A stretch of DNA of 64,000 nucleotides. Origin: Zanthoxylum bungeanum (Eukaryota; Streptophyta; Magnoliopsida; Sapindales; Rutaceae). Shown in pieces: positions 10,297-20,960 of this stretch (its first letter is position 1; each line of letters opens with the position of its first letter). The notes beneath the pieces were generated by a model. It was given only the letters and a program-made list of their open reading frames with translations. It did no database searches and had not been told where the DNA came from. The stretch spans positions 33,288 through 97,287 of the forward strand of contig SKCR01034824.1 of the NCBI GenBank assembly GCA_019454045.1. The letters are read 5' to 3'. Made by a program: the position numbers and the translations under genes.

Positions 10297-11363
10297 ATGC
10301 CACCCAAGGGAAGAACCGGAGTTAGGGGTAGACCTAGGCGTGGTAGGGCGCCTCAAGGCATAAATTTGGATCAGAGATCAGCAGTAGCTCCCCCTGAGCC
10401 AAATAGGGGCAGTGAATGGAGTTTGTTCATGAGAGTGTTGTTGGGGAAGGTAGATCTGCGCCAGTGGATAAGTCCAATGACCCAGTAGTTGTGGGTTTAC
10501 AGCAGATACAACAGTCAGTATCAGCTTTAGCCCAGTTGATTACCCGTCAGCCGCAGCCACCAGGCCCATAGCCAAGAGCTGCGGAACCCATCGTTCCTGT
10601 TCCACCACCATTAGTGGGAGTACCCATGGCTTACCAAACAGTACCTCCTCCAAATATACCAGACCCTATTACATACCGATCCAGACCTTCTGTTATGCCT
10701 CATGAGCCACCCCTAGTGACGGTTCAGGTCATGCAGCGGCAAAAGCTACTTATATCATTACATGACTTCCGGAAGCTTCATCCTCCCACTTTCTCAAGAG
10801 TAGAGACCTCCCCCGATCCTTGTGGCTTTATTGAGGAGTTGGATCAGATATGTACAGCTTTGAGATGTTCTTCGGAGAGAACGGTGGAATTAGTCAATTT
10901 TCATTTGAAAGACGTCGCCAACACATGGTTTATGTCTTTTCGAGATGGTAGGTGACGAGATGCCCCTCCTATGACATTGGCTGAGTTCAGTACAACCTTT
11001 TTGTCTAGATTTTTGCCACAGAGTATCAGGGATGTCAGAGCCGTGAGTTTGAGCAGTTAGTACAGGGCGAGTAGATGACAATTTCAGAATATGACATACG
11101 GTTCACATGGTTATCTCGCTATGCTCCACATCTGATTAGTACTGAGGAAATGAAGGTGAAGAGGTTTGTAAACGGGCTTCGAGATTACTTATTTCGCTCC
11201 ATTCATTTTACGGAGACCACTACCTACACTCAGGTTTTAGATGCTGCTTTGCAGGTTTGATGCGCGGGTTAGAGAAAGACAATCAGAAAGGGAGTCTCGA
11301 AAGAGACCTAGGTCAGAGGAGAAGGTGAGGCCCCAGCAGAGTGGTCCAAGTAGACAGCAGCAT
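10297..11363 (+). pseudogene. gag: Chromovirus gag, N-terminal and central part (piece 1 of 4)
   Basis: The frame opens MPPKGRTGVRGRPRRGRAPQ, the basic N terminus usual for Tekay/Del-type gag. After breaks, the retrotransposon gag domain follows: FIEELDQICTALRC, VNFHLKDVANTWF, LAEFSTTFLSRFLPQ, ISEYDIRFTWLSRYAP and VKRFVNGLRDYLFRSI, then a basic tail (ESRKRPRSEEKVRP). Gag would form the virus-like particle. Lesions: a stop at 10486-10488, a frameshift before 10614, stops near 10956 and 11060, and a frameshift at about 11245. The piece ends where a solo copia LTR is inserted (TSD AGCAT, 11359-11363) and gag resumes at 13320. Confidence 0.9.
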
Positions 11364-13314
11364 TGTTGGACAATTATGACCCATAGCATCACTATTTGTA
11401 CAGATCATGGTGCTGTTGTACAAATTAACTATGTGACAAAGGAAATTGCCCTTTTATCATTTGTAATTGGATTACCTAGATATATAAATGATAGAAGGTC
11501 CATATGATTAGTTCCGGATTGAGATGATATGAGACAATATCAATCCACGAAGGTTTAATCATTAAATATCCCTAGTCAGAGTATTATCGAGATTGGACAT
11601 CGATAATGCGTAAAAGACTAGTATTACACTTGTGCGCGTTATGGGAGCATAACATCATAGTTCTCATATATTTGGGTATAGGATACTCATGCAAGTGTAA
11701 TAGGAGGTTGTGTTTACCGATGGTACGGAAACAGCTTCGCTCTAGATAGACCCCTCGGAATTCCATTGGTAGTATGACTATGTGTCTATGGAAGTCCGAA
11801 TCAGGGTAGGTGTATTTGGTCTTAACCTAAGACTTGCACCGCTAATACTTGCGACAATCAATATACTTTCGTTTTGGTCGTCCAGGACTTTAACAGGTTC
11901 TGTGTACGCCTCTTCTGGGTATTGAGAATCGTAGTGTATTGGGTGTCTTGTGCTCTTATGTACTGCAGTCATCGGGATAATATGACTAGGTCATGATTAT
12001 CCGATTATAGAGACTAGTTACTAGAGATCCGATATGTGCTTCGTACGGGGCAGACACAATTCCAGCCCCAGGCCTTGCATGTGACATCCGATGCTGGATT
12101 GTAATACGCAATACTACGTATACTACGCCTGATATAGATCACATATTCCTTTAAGAATATTTCTGGATAATTGGGTAGGCACGGTGCTTTGCTAGAAGCC
12201 AACCATGTCTTGTAAATCGGTAAAAATGTAGTACTAGGTACGTACGTGTTCGGATAGTCCGACGACCGGATTTACTGCCAACATATCCGGGGATCTCATG
12301 GGTCGCTTCCCGAAGATTCACCGATGACGTATGACTCGCACTTAATTAATCTGGGATTAATTATAAGAGAGAAAATAATCTGGGATTAATTATGAAGATA
12401 TTTTATCTGGGATAAAATATTATTTAAAGAGAGAGAATGATTAATTTGGAATTAATCGATAAAATAATATATTCGATATATTAGACGAAATTGGATTTAG
12501 ACGCGGAATTAAAATTAGATTTTAATTCGGGCGAACGAGTTAATTTAGAATTAATTCGTTAGCGACGTGAATAGTAATTTTGCACGGAAAATTCGTTAAT
12601 TCGGAATTAGCGAACCCGAGCCCGAGAGTGTTTGCGGGCCCACTCGCATTTCGAATCAAGTGGGGCCCACAAGTCACATCAAGCGTCAAATCACTAGTCA
12701 ATCAAGTGATATAAGTCACATCACTTTGAGTGAAGTGATGCTTGTCATTATTGATTGATGTGAATAGTGATGGTGGTGGTTGGATGGCATTAAATGCCAT
12801 TTTGGCTCCAAATCTTGTTTGACTTTTGGAAAGGCTTTTACAAGTTTTTGGATAAGAATTTTGGTATTAGTTTTTTAGAAATCTAATTACACAAAACCAA
12901 CACAACACACATTCTTTTCTTCTCTCCCTTTTATTCGGCCAAGGGCCAAAATGCTTCTCTCCCAATTTTCTTGGCAAGGCCGAGAATAACAAGAAGAAAG
13001 ATGGAAGATTTATGGCAAATCTTTCCAATGCTAGCACATGAAGAGTCATCCAATGTGATAGGGAAACCTATTCATGAGCATGGAATCACAACACAAAGCT
13101 TGGAGCTTGGAGATCCATCCATGGAGTTGACCGAAACTTGGAAAGCACAAAAGAATGCCATGGCCGAAAGTTTCAAGGAAGGTGCCAAGATTTTTTTGTG
13201 TTCGTCGCATCGCAAAGCCGATCGATGTAAGTATGATTCCGCCATACTTTATTTGAGTATTCACACATGTTTCATTGCTTGAATTGATCTTGGGACTAAT
13301 CTAGAAACCCAACA
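11364..13314 (+). mobile_element. Solo LTR of copia family A, TSD AGCAT
   Basis: Begins TGTTGGACAATTATGACCC and ends TAGAAACCCAACA. It is flanked by AGCAT on both sides (11359-11363, 13315-13319). This is the reverse complement of the LTRs at 22132-24149 and 30026-32033, so in its own sense it lies on the plus strand. Length is 1951 bp, against 2018 and 2008 for those two. No internal sequence is present, so LTR-LTR recombination has removed the body. The open frames inside it (for example 12971-13282) are not supported as genes. Confidence 0.93.
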
Positions 13315-13319
13315 AGCAT

Positions 13320-13760
13320 ATGTCAGCTCTGCCTACGGCCCAAAGAGACATTGGTTCAGTTCAAGAGGGTCAAAACCGTAGGCCGATTCAGAGTGTTGCT
13401 TTTCGTGCAGTTTTCTCCCCCTCGGTAGCCTAGTCTGGGTGAACCCTACCGCAGTGCCCAGTTTGTAGACATGCTCATACAAGGACTTGTAGATTTGGGA
13501 GCATGACTTGTTATTGATGCGGACAGATGGGTCATTTGAAGTGAAACTGTCCGGTACCAGCAGAGCAGTTGCCATCTTTCAGTGCCGCCCCAGCCACTGC
13601 CTAACAGAAATGTAGGAGGAGGAGGGCAGATGCCCATGAGCAGAGGACAGACAATTGGTGGAAGGGGACAACCAGTTGGTGATTGGGGACATGCTTCTTC
13701 CAGTAGAGTTCAGGGCAGGGTGTATACTCTTACTCCTTAGGAGGCACAGACATCCAATGC
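13320..13760 (+). pseudogene. gag: Chromovirus gag C terminus with CCHC zinc knuckle (piece 2)
   Basis: Continues gag directly from the duplication: SALPTAQRDIGSVQEGQ, then a CCHC knuckle at 13509-13550 reading C-Y-stop-C-G-Q-M-G-H-L-K-stop-N-C. The two stops (TGA at 13515-13517 and 13542-13544) occupy positions where Arg (CGA) is usual, so both look like CpG C-to-T changes. The knuckle would bind the element's RNA during packaging. Downstream come the PVPAEQ-type linker and a Gly/Arg-rich stretch (GGRGQPVGDWG) before the protease. Confidence 0.85.
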
Positions 13761-14547
13761 GTGGTCACATGTACACTGTTGATTGATTATGTGCAAGCAA
13801 AAGTATTATTTGATTCAAGAGCTACACACTCCTTTGTGGCACCGTGTTTTTTCACTCAGATAGGTAGGAACATTGAGCCTTTAGACTCCCCTATCATTAT
13901 AGCTACACCAGTAGGAGACCCCATAGAAGTTACACAAGGTGTGAGGCAGTGTTCCATAGACATTGACAGATACCTTTCCTATGCCGATTTAGTAGTGTTG
14001 GGCATTTTGAGCTTCAATGTTATTTTGGGGATGGATTGGCTAGCTAAGCACCATGTGGTACTTGATTGTATGGAGAAGACCGTTACACTACATGTTCCCG
14101 GTAGACCGGTAAAAGTTTATCAGAGAGATAGGACGGTGGTGCCTCACAATTTGATATCAGCTATTCAGGTATTTAAGTTACTTCAGAAGAAGAATATGGG
14201 TTATTTGGCTTATGTGACAGATTGCATAGCGGGGAATAAAGACCTTGAACAGATTCTGGTGGTGAATGAGTATCCTGATGTGTTTCTAGAGGAGTTTCCA
14301 GGATTACCACGGGATAGAGAGATTGAGTTCTGTATAGATGTCATACCTAGGACGCAACCTATATCGATTCCTCCATACAGGATGGCCCCTGCAGAACTCA
14401 GAGAGCTAAATGGGCAGTTGCAAGACTTGTTGGACAATGGCTTTATTCGCCCCAGTGTGTCTCATTGGGGTGCTCCGGTGTTGTTTGTGAGAAAGAAGGA
14501 TGGGACGCTGAGATTGTGTATAGATTATCGGCAGTTGAATAAGGTGA
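13761..14547 (+). pseudogene. pol: Chromovirus pol: aspartic protease and start of reverse transcriptase (piece 2)
   Basis: The open frame gives the retropepsin domain first: [15 protein letters not shown], with Asp at 13812-13814 but Arg (AGA, 13818-13820) where DSGA has Gly, so the active-site loop is altered. [17 protein letters not shown] follows, also typical. The pre-RT linker ([21 protein letters not shown]) and RT finger region ([48 protein letters not shown]) come next. The frame then runs into the LTR of the inserted element: GTGA at 14544-14547 is repeated at 36631-36634, after which RT continues. Confidence 0.92.
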
Positions 14548-16901
14548 TGTAGGACACAGAAAACGGCGATGCTGTTCCAGGCTCGCGGCCCGGTCGGGAA
14601 TACGGAGTATCCCGCGGAGGACTAAACCGGAGAATAAAGGAGTCGCCACCCAGCGTGAATTGGGAAATGATTTAAGGCCGCACTCACCCCTCGCAAGGAA
14701 GACCTAAAATCGTTGGGTTCGGAATGGTCCCTTACTTATGTCACTTGTAATGAACGGATTTATGCAATAATGTAACCAAGTCTACTCAACATACGTACAT
14801 AAGAATAACCTATATCTAAGTTTGCATATATAGGAGTAAATGAAATAAAGGCAAGCACGCAATCTCATGAACATATTAAATTGATAAATGCGGAAATATA
14901 AATAAATATTAACTGTCTAAGCATAAACATTGAAGAGGTATAATTAAATTCCTAACGTGAAAGAAATAACTAAAGAGGGATTATGCATGGAAATAAATGT
15001 GAAGTGATGCGACACAAAAAGTGAATAACAAGAATAAAATGAAAGAGATGCGACCAAGGCCAACATCTATATAGGACCTCAAATTCCCGATTAAACATAT
15101 CTCACGTTCAACCCAACATATTATGTCCGGCGCGACAAAAGTATCGTGGTAAAGGTAGCCCTTAGACTTTTCATCCCTCGAACGGAGGACCTTTAATCCA
15201 ACGTGATTTGCCCATGCGCATTACATTATCATTGCATAAATAAATAGCATGCAAAAAATAAATGGTGAAATAATGAATAACAGGCGAACACAAGATTAGA
15301 CAAAATGAAATATGTGCGTTTCTCAAGCAATACGGGGAGTTGTATCCCAAGTACAGACCGCACTACCGTCCATTTGGATTAGGCTCTGGAATTTACGTTT
15401 GGGTTTCCATCCGATATACCGCGAGAGATAGCACAAAATCATTCATCCAATCAACAATCACATACATGGACCAACAATATGCATGCGAAGAAATACTAAT
15501 AAATGATCGAAAAAGATAAACAAGAGTAAATTAAAGGGTGCCCTCAAGTCTTACCTTTTAAGTCGCCTCTTTGAAGTGCTTTACGCGGCCGTCGGAAGGG
15601 TTAATGCTCCGCAACTCCTCCGATTTACTGGTTCAATGTTTTCCTTCGTCGCCTCGTTGTTTTGGGCTGCTGTTTTTTCTGTTATTCAGGGCTATTTTTG
15701 GGGTACAGTTTACAGTTATTTGGGGTTGATTTTTTACTGGTGTTGGCGTTCGGTCAGAATCTGATTTGTTTGTTATTTGGCTGGTTGATGCCGTGAATGA
15801 AAGAAGAGAGGGCGTCTGGCTTAGGGTATATTTTGTTTGTCTTGTTATAGGCTATTTGGCTTGTGTGTTTATGTGAAAGAAGATAAGAAGAAACAAAGTT
15901 CTTGGCTTGTGTGTTTCTCCTTTCTTGTGTGATATCTGCCGAGAGTTTTTGAAAGAAAGAAAGATGAGAGTGATGATGTATAGTACGTGAGAGAAGATGG
16001 CTTTTGTTATGGTTTTGTTTTTGGCGTTCACGTTATTTGGTCCTGATGGCTTGCTGCTTCGCACGGCTTGGTGTGTTGATCTGCGTGTGTTGAGTGTGTT
16101 TTGTTGCTGTGTGGAGAGCTGGTCAGTTTATTTGTGATGGTTCGGTGGCTGATGGGTTGTTTATGGTTATTTGCTGTGTTAGTGAGAGGCGCTCACGTGG
16201 TTTTTGGTTTTGTGGCGTGTGGTGAGTTGAATGGTGCCGTGAGGGGCGTCTGCATGTATTAGGGTTTATTTGTTATTTTTTTGAGTTGGCCGAGAGAAAA
16301 GATAACCTGAAGGCTAGGTTGTTTTGTATTTGTTTATAGAGAGGGGTATGGCTTTCGATGATTTTGGTTGTGGCCGTGAGTTGTGAGCTCTAAGGTTCAA
16401 AGGTTTGGTTTGTGTGCCTTTTTATAAGAGTGGGTTAGGGTTTTCCTTGTATGGGTAGGAAATAAAGATTGTGCAATAATGGGGAATATTTAATTAGTTT
16501 GTTATAAGGAAATGATTTGTTTAATTTAGGAAGGTGATTTATTTAGTTTAGGAAATGGATTTATTTAATTTAGGAAAGATATTTGTTTAATTTAGGAAGG
16601 AGTTTTTATTTGATTTATTTAATTTAGACATGTGTTTAATGTGTTGAATATGTTTTGGATGGGATTTGGTGGGTTTGGGTGTGTGGCTTGGTGGTGTGTG
16701 GGCTTTTAGGCCGAGTCAAATAGTTAACATAGAGATTAATCAAGCGAACCCGAGGCTAAACAGTTGAAATAAATCTGGCACAGTGTTTAATTTTTGAATT
16801 TTCCCTTCCGATGTATGTTTCCCGCGACTTCCGCGACTTATCGGGTAGTGCCTCCATACGAGGCTCATCATCGGGCTTCATGGAAAAATACAGTGCCTAC
16901 A
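14548..16901 (-). mobile_element. 3' LTR of the LARD-like element
   Basis: Plus-strand ends are TGTAGGACAC and GTGCCTACA. Homologous over its length to 34352-36630; by eye most stretches are about 90% or more identical, with small indels. A TATA box reads TATAAAA on the minus strand (complement of 16420-16426). One copy of the 'gaggacctttaatcc' unit (near 15185) occurs here and is amplified in the related solo LTR at 18965-21961. No supported gene inside. Confidence 0.88.
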
Positions 16902-17029
16902 GTCGCCCCCACTTTGATGGGACTTGTGCAGTGTGTGATAGTGACAATCCTATCAAAGTCGTGCATGCATTTTTTCTTACCTGGCTCGCCAGCTGCTGCC
17001 TGACTTCCCTGTTGCTTCGAACTGAGTTG

Positions 17030-17460
17030 ATATGGTGGCGAGGTGCTTCGACCCCAAGGTTTATCCCTGGAAGATGCTGCGATCTCTAGGAATCACTACC
17101 GGACTGAGCTGATATGGTGGCGAGGTGCTTCGACCCCATGGTTCATCCCTGCAAAATTATCTATCTCTAGGATTCACTACCAGACTGAGCTGATAAGAGG
17201 TGGTTCATTCTCGAACCGTTACTGTGAGGTGGTCCATTCCTGAACCATGCTCCGTTCCTGGAGTGCCATTCCCGGCATGCTAGACCTCATTCCCGAGGCA
17301 TCGCTAATGTGATAGTTGTGGTCCATTCCCGAACCATGCTCCATTCCCGGCATGCTAAACCTCATTCCCGAGGCGTCACTGATGTGATAGTTATGGTCCA
17401 TTCCCGAACCATTACTGATGAGATGGTGGTCCATTTCTGAACCGTTACTGAGTTGAGTTG
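17030..17460. repeat. Degenerate tandem repeats, GCGAGGTGCTTCGACCCC and GGTCCATTCCCGAACC types
   Basis: About 70-base units with CGAGGTGCTTCGACCCC and ATCTCTAGGAWTCACTACC (17038-17200) grade into units with TGGTCCATTCCCGAACCAT and CTCATTCCCGAGGC (17205-17460). The shared core TTCCCGA links them to the two arrays downstream, so all seem to derive from one ancestral unit. Confidence 0.75.
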
Positions 17461-17479
17461 ATGGCGAGGCGCTTTGACT

Positions 17480-18090
17480 CATGGGCTTTGTGGGCTTTGT
17501 TCCCGAGCTGTGTAGAGAGTGGGCTTTGTTCTCGAATTGTGCTGAATGTGATGGTGAGCTGCTTTTGACCCCTGGGCTTTGTTCCCGAACTACCTGTGGG
17601 ATTTGTTCCCGAACTGTGCAGAGAGTGGGCTTTGTTCCCTGGGTTTTGTTCCAGAACTTGTATAGAGAGTGGGCTTTGTTCCCGAACTATGTTGAATGTG
17701 ATGGCGAGGTGCTTTTGACCCCTGGGCTTTGTTCCCGAACCACCTGTGGGCTTTGTTCTTGAATTGAGCTGACTGTGAGCTTTGTTCCCGAGCTGTATAG
17801 AGAGTGGGCTTTGTTCCCGAACTATGTTGAATGTGATGGCGAGGTACTTTTGACCCCTGGGCTTTGTTCCCGAACCACCTGTGGGCTTTGTTCTTGAATT
17901 GAGCTGACTGTGAGCTTTGTTCCCGAGCTGTGTAGAGAGTGGGCTTTGTTCCTTGGGCTTTGTTCTTGAACTGTGTTGACTGTGGGCTTTGTTCCTGAGC
18001 TGTACTGAATGTGGCCTTTGTTCCCAAACTGTGTTGACTGTGGGCTTTGTTCCCGAGCTGTACTGAATGTGGGCTTTGTTCTCTGTGCTT
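17480..18090. repeat. Tandem repeats, TGGGCTTTGTTCCCGAACTG type
   Basis: Units of roughly 35-40 bases centred on GGGCTTTGTTCCCGA. A higher-order block contains GATGGCGAGGTGCTTTTGACCCCTGG, seen near 17540, 17700 and 17835 (a longer motif, key part GCGAGG...GACCCC). Because the units avoid stops on the minus strand, a 167-codon open frame (18093-17590) runs through them. I treat that frame as a by-product of the repeat. Confidence 0.8.
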
Positions 18091-18099
18091 CATTTTCGA

Positions 18100-18845
18100 A
18101 ACTGCTGATAGCGTGGGCCTCGACCTTGGGATTCATTCCCGAAACTGTTGATAGTGTGGGCCTCCACCCTGGGATTCATTCCCGAAACTGGTGATAGTGT
18201 GGGCCTCCACCCTGGGATTCATTCCCGAAACTGCTGACAGTGTGGGCCTCGACTATGGGATTCATTCCCGAAACTACTGATAGTGTGGGCCTCGACCCTG
18301 GGATTTATTCCCGAAACTGTTGATAGTGTGGGCCTCGACCCTGAGATTCATTCCCGAAACTGCTGACACTGTGGGCCTCGACCCTGGGATTCATTCCCGA
18401 AACTACTGATAGTGTGGGCCTCGACCTTGGGATTCATACTCGAAACTGTTGGTGTGGGCCTCGACCCTGGGATTCATTCCCGAAACTGCTGACTGCTGAC
18501 AGTGTGGGACTAGACCCTGGGATTCATTCCCGAAACTGCTGACAGTGTGGGCCTCGACCTTGGGATCCATTCCCAAAACTACTGATAGTGTGGGCCTCGA
18601 CCCTGGGATTCATTCCCAAAACTGCTAAAGATGTAGGCCTCGGCCCTGGGATTCATTCCCGAAACTGCTGTCAGTGTGGGCCTCGACCCTGGTATTCATT
18701 CCCGAAACTACTGACAGTGTGGGCCTCTACCCTGGGATTCATTCCCGAAATTATTGATAGTGTGGGCCTCGACCCTGGGATTCATTCCCCAAAACTACTG
18801 ATAATGTGGGCCTTGACCCTGGGATCCATTCCCGAAACTGCTTGT
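18100..18845. repeat. 43-bp tandem array, GTGGGCCTCGACCCTGGGAT units
   Basis: About 17 copies of a unit containing GTGGGCCTCGACCC, GGGATTCATTCCCGAAACTG and a variable CTGACAGT end. Starts of GTGGGCCT at 18113, 18155, 18199 and 18242 give a period of about 43 (42-44). Occasional longer units (near 18490) carry a partial duplication (CTGACTGCTGACAG). The TTCCCGA core is shared with the upstream arrays. Confidence 0.9.
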
Positions 18846-19529
18846 CTTTGTCGCTGTTTCATTTTCTTCAAAACCTGCGAACAAAAACAAAACAAAAAAT
18901 ACGTGTTGTGACGTGTAAGCATATATGCACGGATGTATTTCCTATTCCGATGGGTTAGGCCTTCTTTAGGACACAGAAATCGGTGACGCTGTTCCGGGCT
19001 CGTGGCCCGGTTGGGAGTACGGAATAGCCCACGGGGGAACTAAACCGGAGAACTAAAAATGGAGTCGCCACCCGGTGTGAACCGGGAAAATGATTTAAGG
19101 CCGCAGTCACCCCTCGCAAGGGAAGACCTCAAACCGTTGGGTTCAGAATGGTCCCTTACTTATGCCACTTATAATGAAATGATTTATGCAATAGTACGAC
19201 CAAATCTCATACAACACGTACCAGATAATTTAAGCAACATGCAAGTTTGCACACCCATAATTGTAAATGAATGAAATGAAGGCAATGTATATAATTCATG
19301 AACGTATTAAGCAGTAAAGTGCAATAATGTAACTAATAACAACTGTAAAGGCATTGATGATAAAAGCGAGCACACGATCTCATGAGCATATCGAATAAAT
19401 ACGGAAAATATAAATAAACAATAACAGTAAAGGCATGAATATTGAAGAGAGCTACCTAAGCATATGATGGGGAAGGGAATGACTAAGGGAACAAACATGC
19501 ATGAAACATGATGAATGAATCTGTCCAGT

Positions 19530-19935
19530 GTGTGCGCGTTCATAAACGCGTTCGAATGGTAAACAGAATGCAAGCGTTCGAGTAGCGTTTGATATCGCGT
19601 TTGAACGATAAATAAAATGTCTGCGTTCGTATAGCGTTTGATAACGCGTTCGAACGAGATGAGACCTGATGCGTGAAACAATAAAATGCATGTGCGTTCG
19701 AGTAGCGTTCGTAAATGCGTTCGAACGTAAACAGAATGCAAGTGTTTGGGTAGCGTTCTGAGGCACGTTCGAATGGAAATAAGATAGAATGAATACGTTC
19801 GTGTAGCGTTCATAAACACGTTCGAACGGAATAAGACAGAATGCATACGTTCGTGTAGCGTTTGGAAACGCGTTCGAACGGAATAAGACAGAATGCATAC
19901 GTTCGTGTAGCGTTTGGAAATGCGTTCGAACGAGA
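19530..19935. repeat. 52-bp tandem repeat with the palindrome CGTTCGAACG
   Basis: Units contain GTGTAGCGTTTGGAAACGCG, TTCGAACGGAATAAGACAGA and ATGCATACGTTC. GTGTAGCG begins at 19801, 19853 and 19905, giving a 52-base period; older units to the left are more diverged. The CGTTCGAACG core is self-complementary and recurs in nearly every unit. Confidence 0.85.
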
Positions 19936-20049
19936 TTGCCAAAATGGAATCTGAAATGACACAAACACATATATGGATAAACAAATACACAATGTAGGAC
20001 CTCGTGTGCCCGATGGAACATATTTCACATTCAACCGGGTGCACCTCGT

Positions 20050-20960
20050 CCGACGCGACAAAACATCATGGAAAAGGTAGCCTTTAGTCATTTCCCTCGA
20101 ATAGAGGACCTTTAATCCACCATAGTTAGCCCATGCGCACAAGAATGCAATGCATGCATAAATAAAGCAATGATATGCAAATGGTAAATGACATAGTAAG
20201 AGGCGGGGCAAAACATCGTGGTAAAGGTAGCCTTTGGGCTTTTTCCTCGAATAGAGGACCTTTAATCCACCCTAGTTAGCCCATGCGCATTATATTAAAA
20301 TGCATATAAAATAAAGACAACAATAATATAGGACCTTGTATGCTCGATTAAACATATCTCACATTCAATCAAACATACTTCGTCCGGCGCGGCAAAACAT
20401 CGTGGAAAAGTAGCCTTTAGGCATTTCCCTCGAATAGAGGACCTTTAATCCACCCTAGTTAGCCCATGCACACAAGAATGTAATATATGCGTAAATAAAG
20501 CAATGATATGCAAAGGGTAAATGACATAATAAAAGGCGCGACAAAACATCGTGGTAAAGGTAGCATTTGGGCTTTTTCCTCGAATAGAGGACCTTTAATC
20601 CACCCTAGTTAGCCCATGCGCATTATATTACAATGCATATAAAATAAAGACAACAATAATATAGGACCTCGTATGCTCGATTAAACATATCTCACATTCA
20701 ATCAAACATACTTCATCCGGCGCGGCAAAACATCGTGGAAAAGGTAGCCTTTAGGCATTTCCCTCGAATAGAGGACCTTTAATCCACCCTAGTTAACCCA
20801 TGCGCACAAGAATGTAATGCATGCGTAAATAAAGCAATGATATGCAAATGGTAAATGACATAATAAAAGGCACGACAAAACATCGTGGAAAAGGTAGCCT
20901 GTAGGCATTTTCCTCGAATAAAGGACCTTTAATCCACCCTAGTTAGCCCATGCGCACTAT
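20050..20960. repeat. Higher-order tandem repeat (149 + 184 bp units, 333-bp period)
   Basis: The motif AAACATCGTGG with the following GAGGACCTTTAATCCACC occurs near 20061, 20211, 20395, 20544, 20728 and 20877. The spacings are 150, 184, 149, 184 and 149, so two alternating sub-units form a 333-base higher-order unit in three copies. The first sub-unit ends with an AATGCAATGATATGCAAATGG-like tail and the second with AAAGACAACAATAATATAGG. The single-copy ancestor is seen in the LARD LTRs near 15140 and 34940. Confidence 0.88.

Larger units (their letters stand above)
16902..18964 (-). other. 3' non-coding region of the LARD-like element, with PPT and tandem arrays
   Basis: In element sense this is the last part of the body before the 3' LTR. 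The polypurine tract lies next to the LTR (complement of about 16902-16921). Beyond it, almost everything from 17030 to 18845 is tandem repeats of several families, annotated separately. Long 3' untranslated regions with tandem repeats are known in Ogre-type elements, which fits the assignment. The region ends at the CCTTC duplication flanking the solo LTR. Confidence 0.75.

Noticed and set aside
12971..13282. 103-codon plus-strand ORF as a gene
   Set aside because: It lies wholly inside the solo copia LTR; the homologous parts of other family A LTRs do not keep the frame and no known domain is visible.
11364..13314. 5' LTR of a full-length copia element
   Set aside because: Chromovirus gag resumes directly after the AGCAT duplication at 13315-13319, so there is no body: it is a solo LTR.
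18100..18845. Regular 43-bp array considered as a CRISPR array
   Set aside because: Units are directly adjacent with no unique spacers, there are no cas genes, and the context is a plant retroelement.
19307..20211. Three long overlapping minus-strand ORFs (245, 189 and 133 codons)
   Set aside because: They run through the 52-bp and 149/184-bp tandem arrays. Peptides such as FPNATRTYAF repeat with the DNA unit in more than one frame, as expected from repeats without stops.
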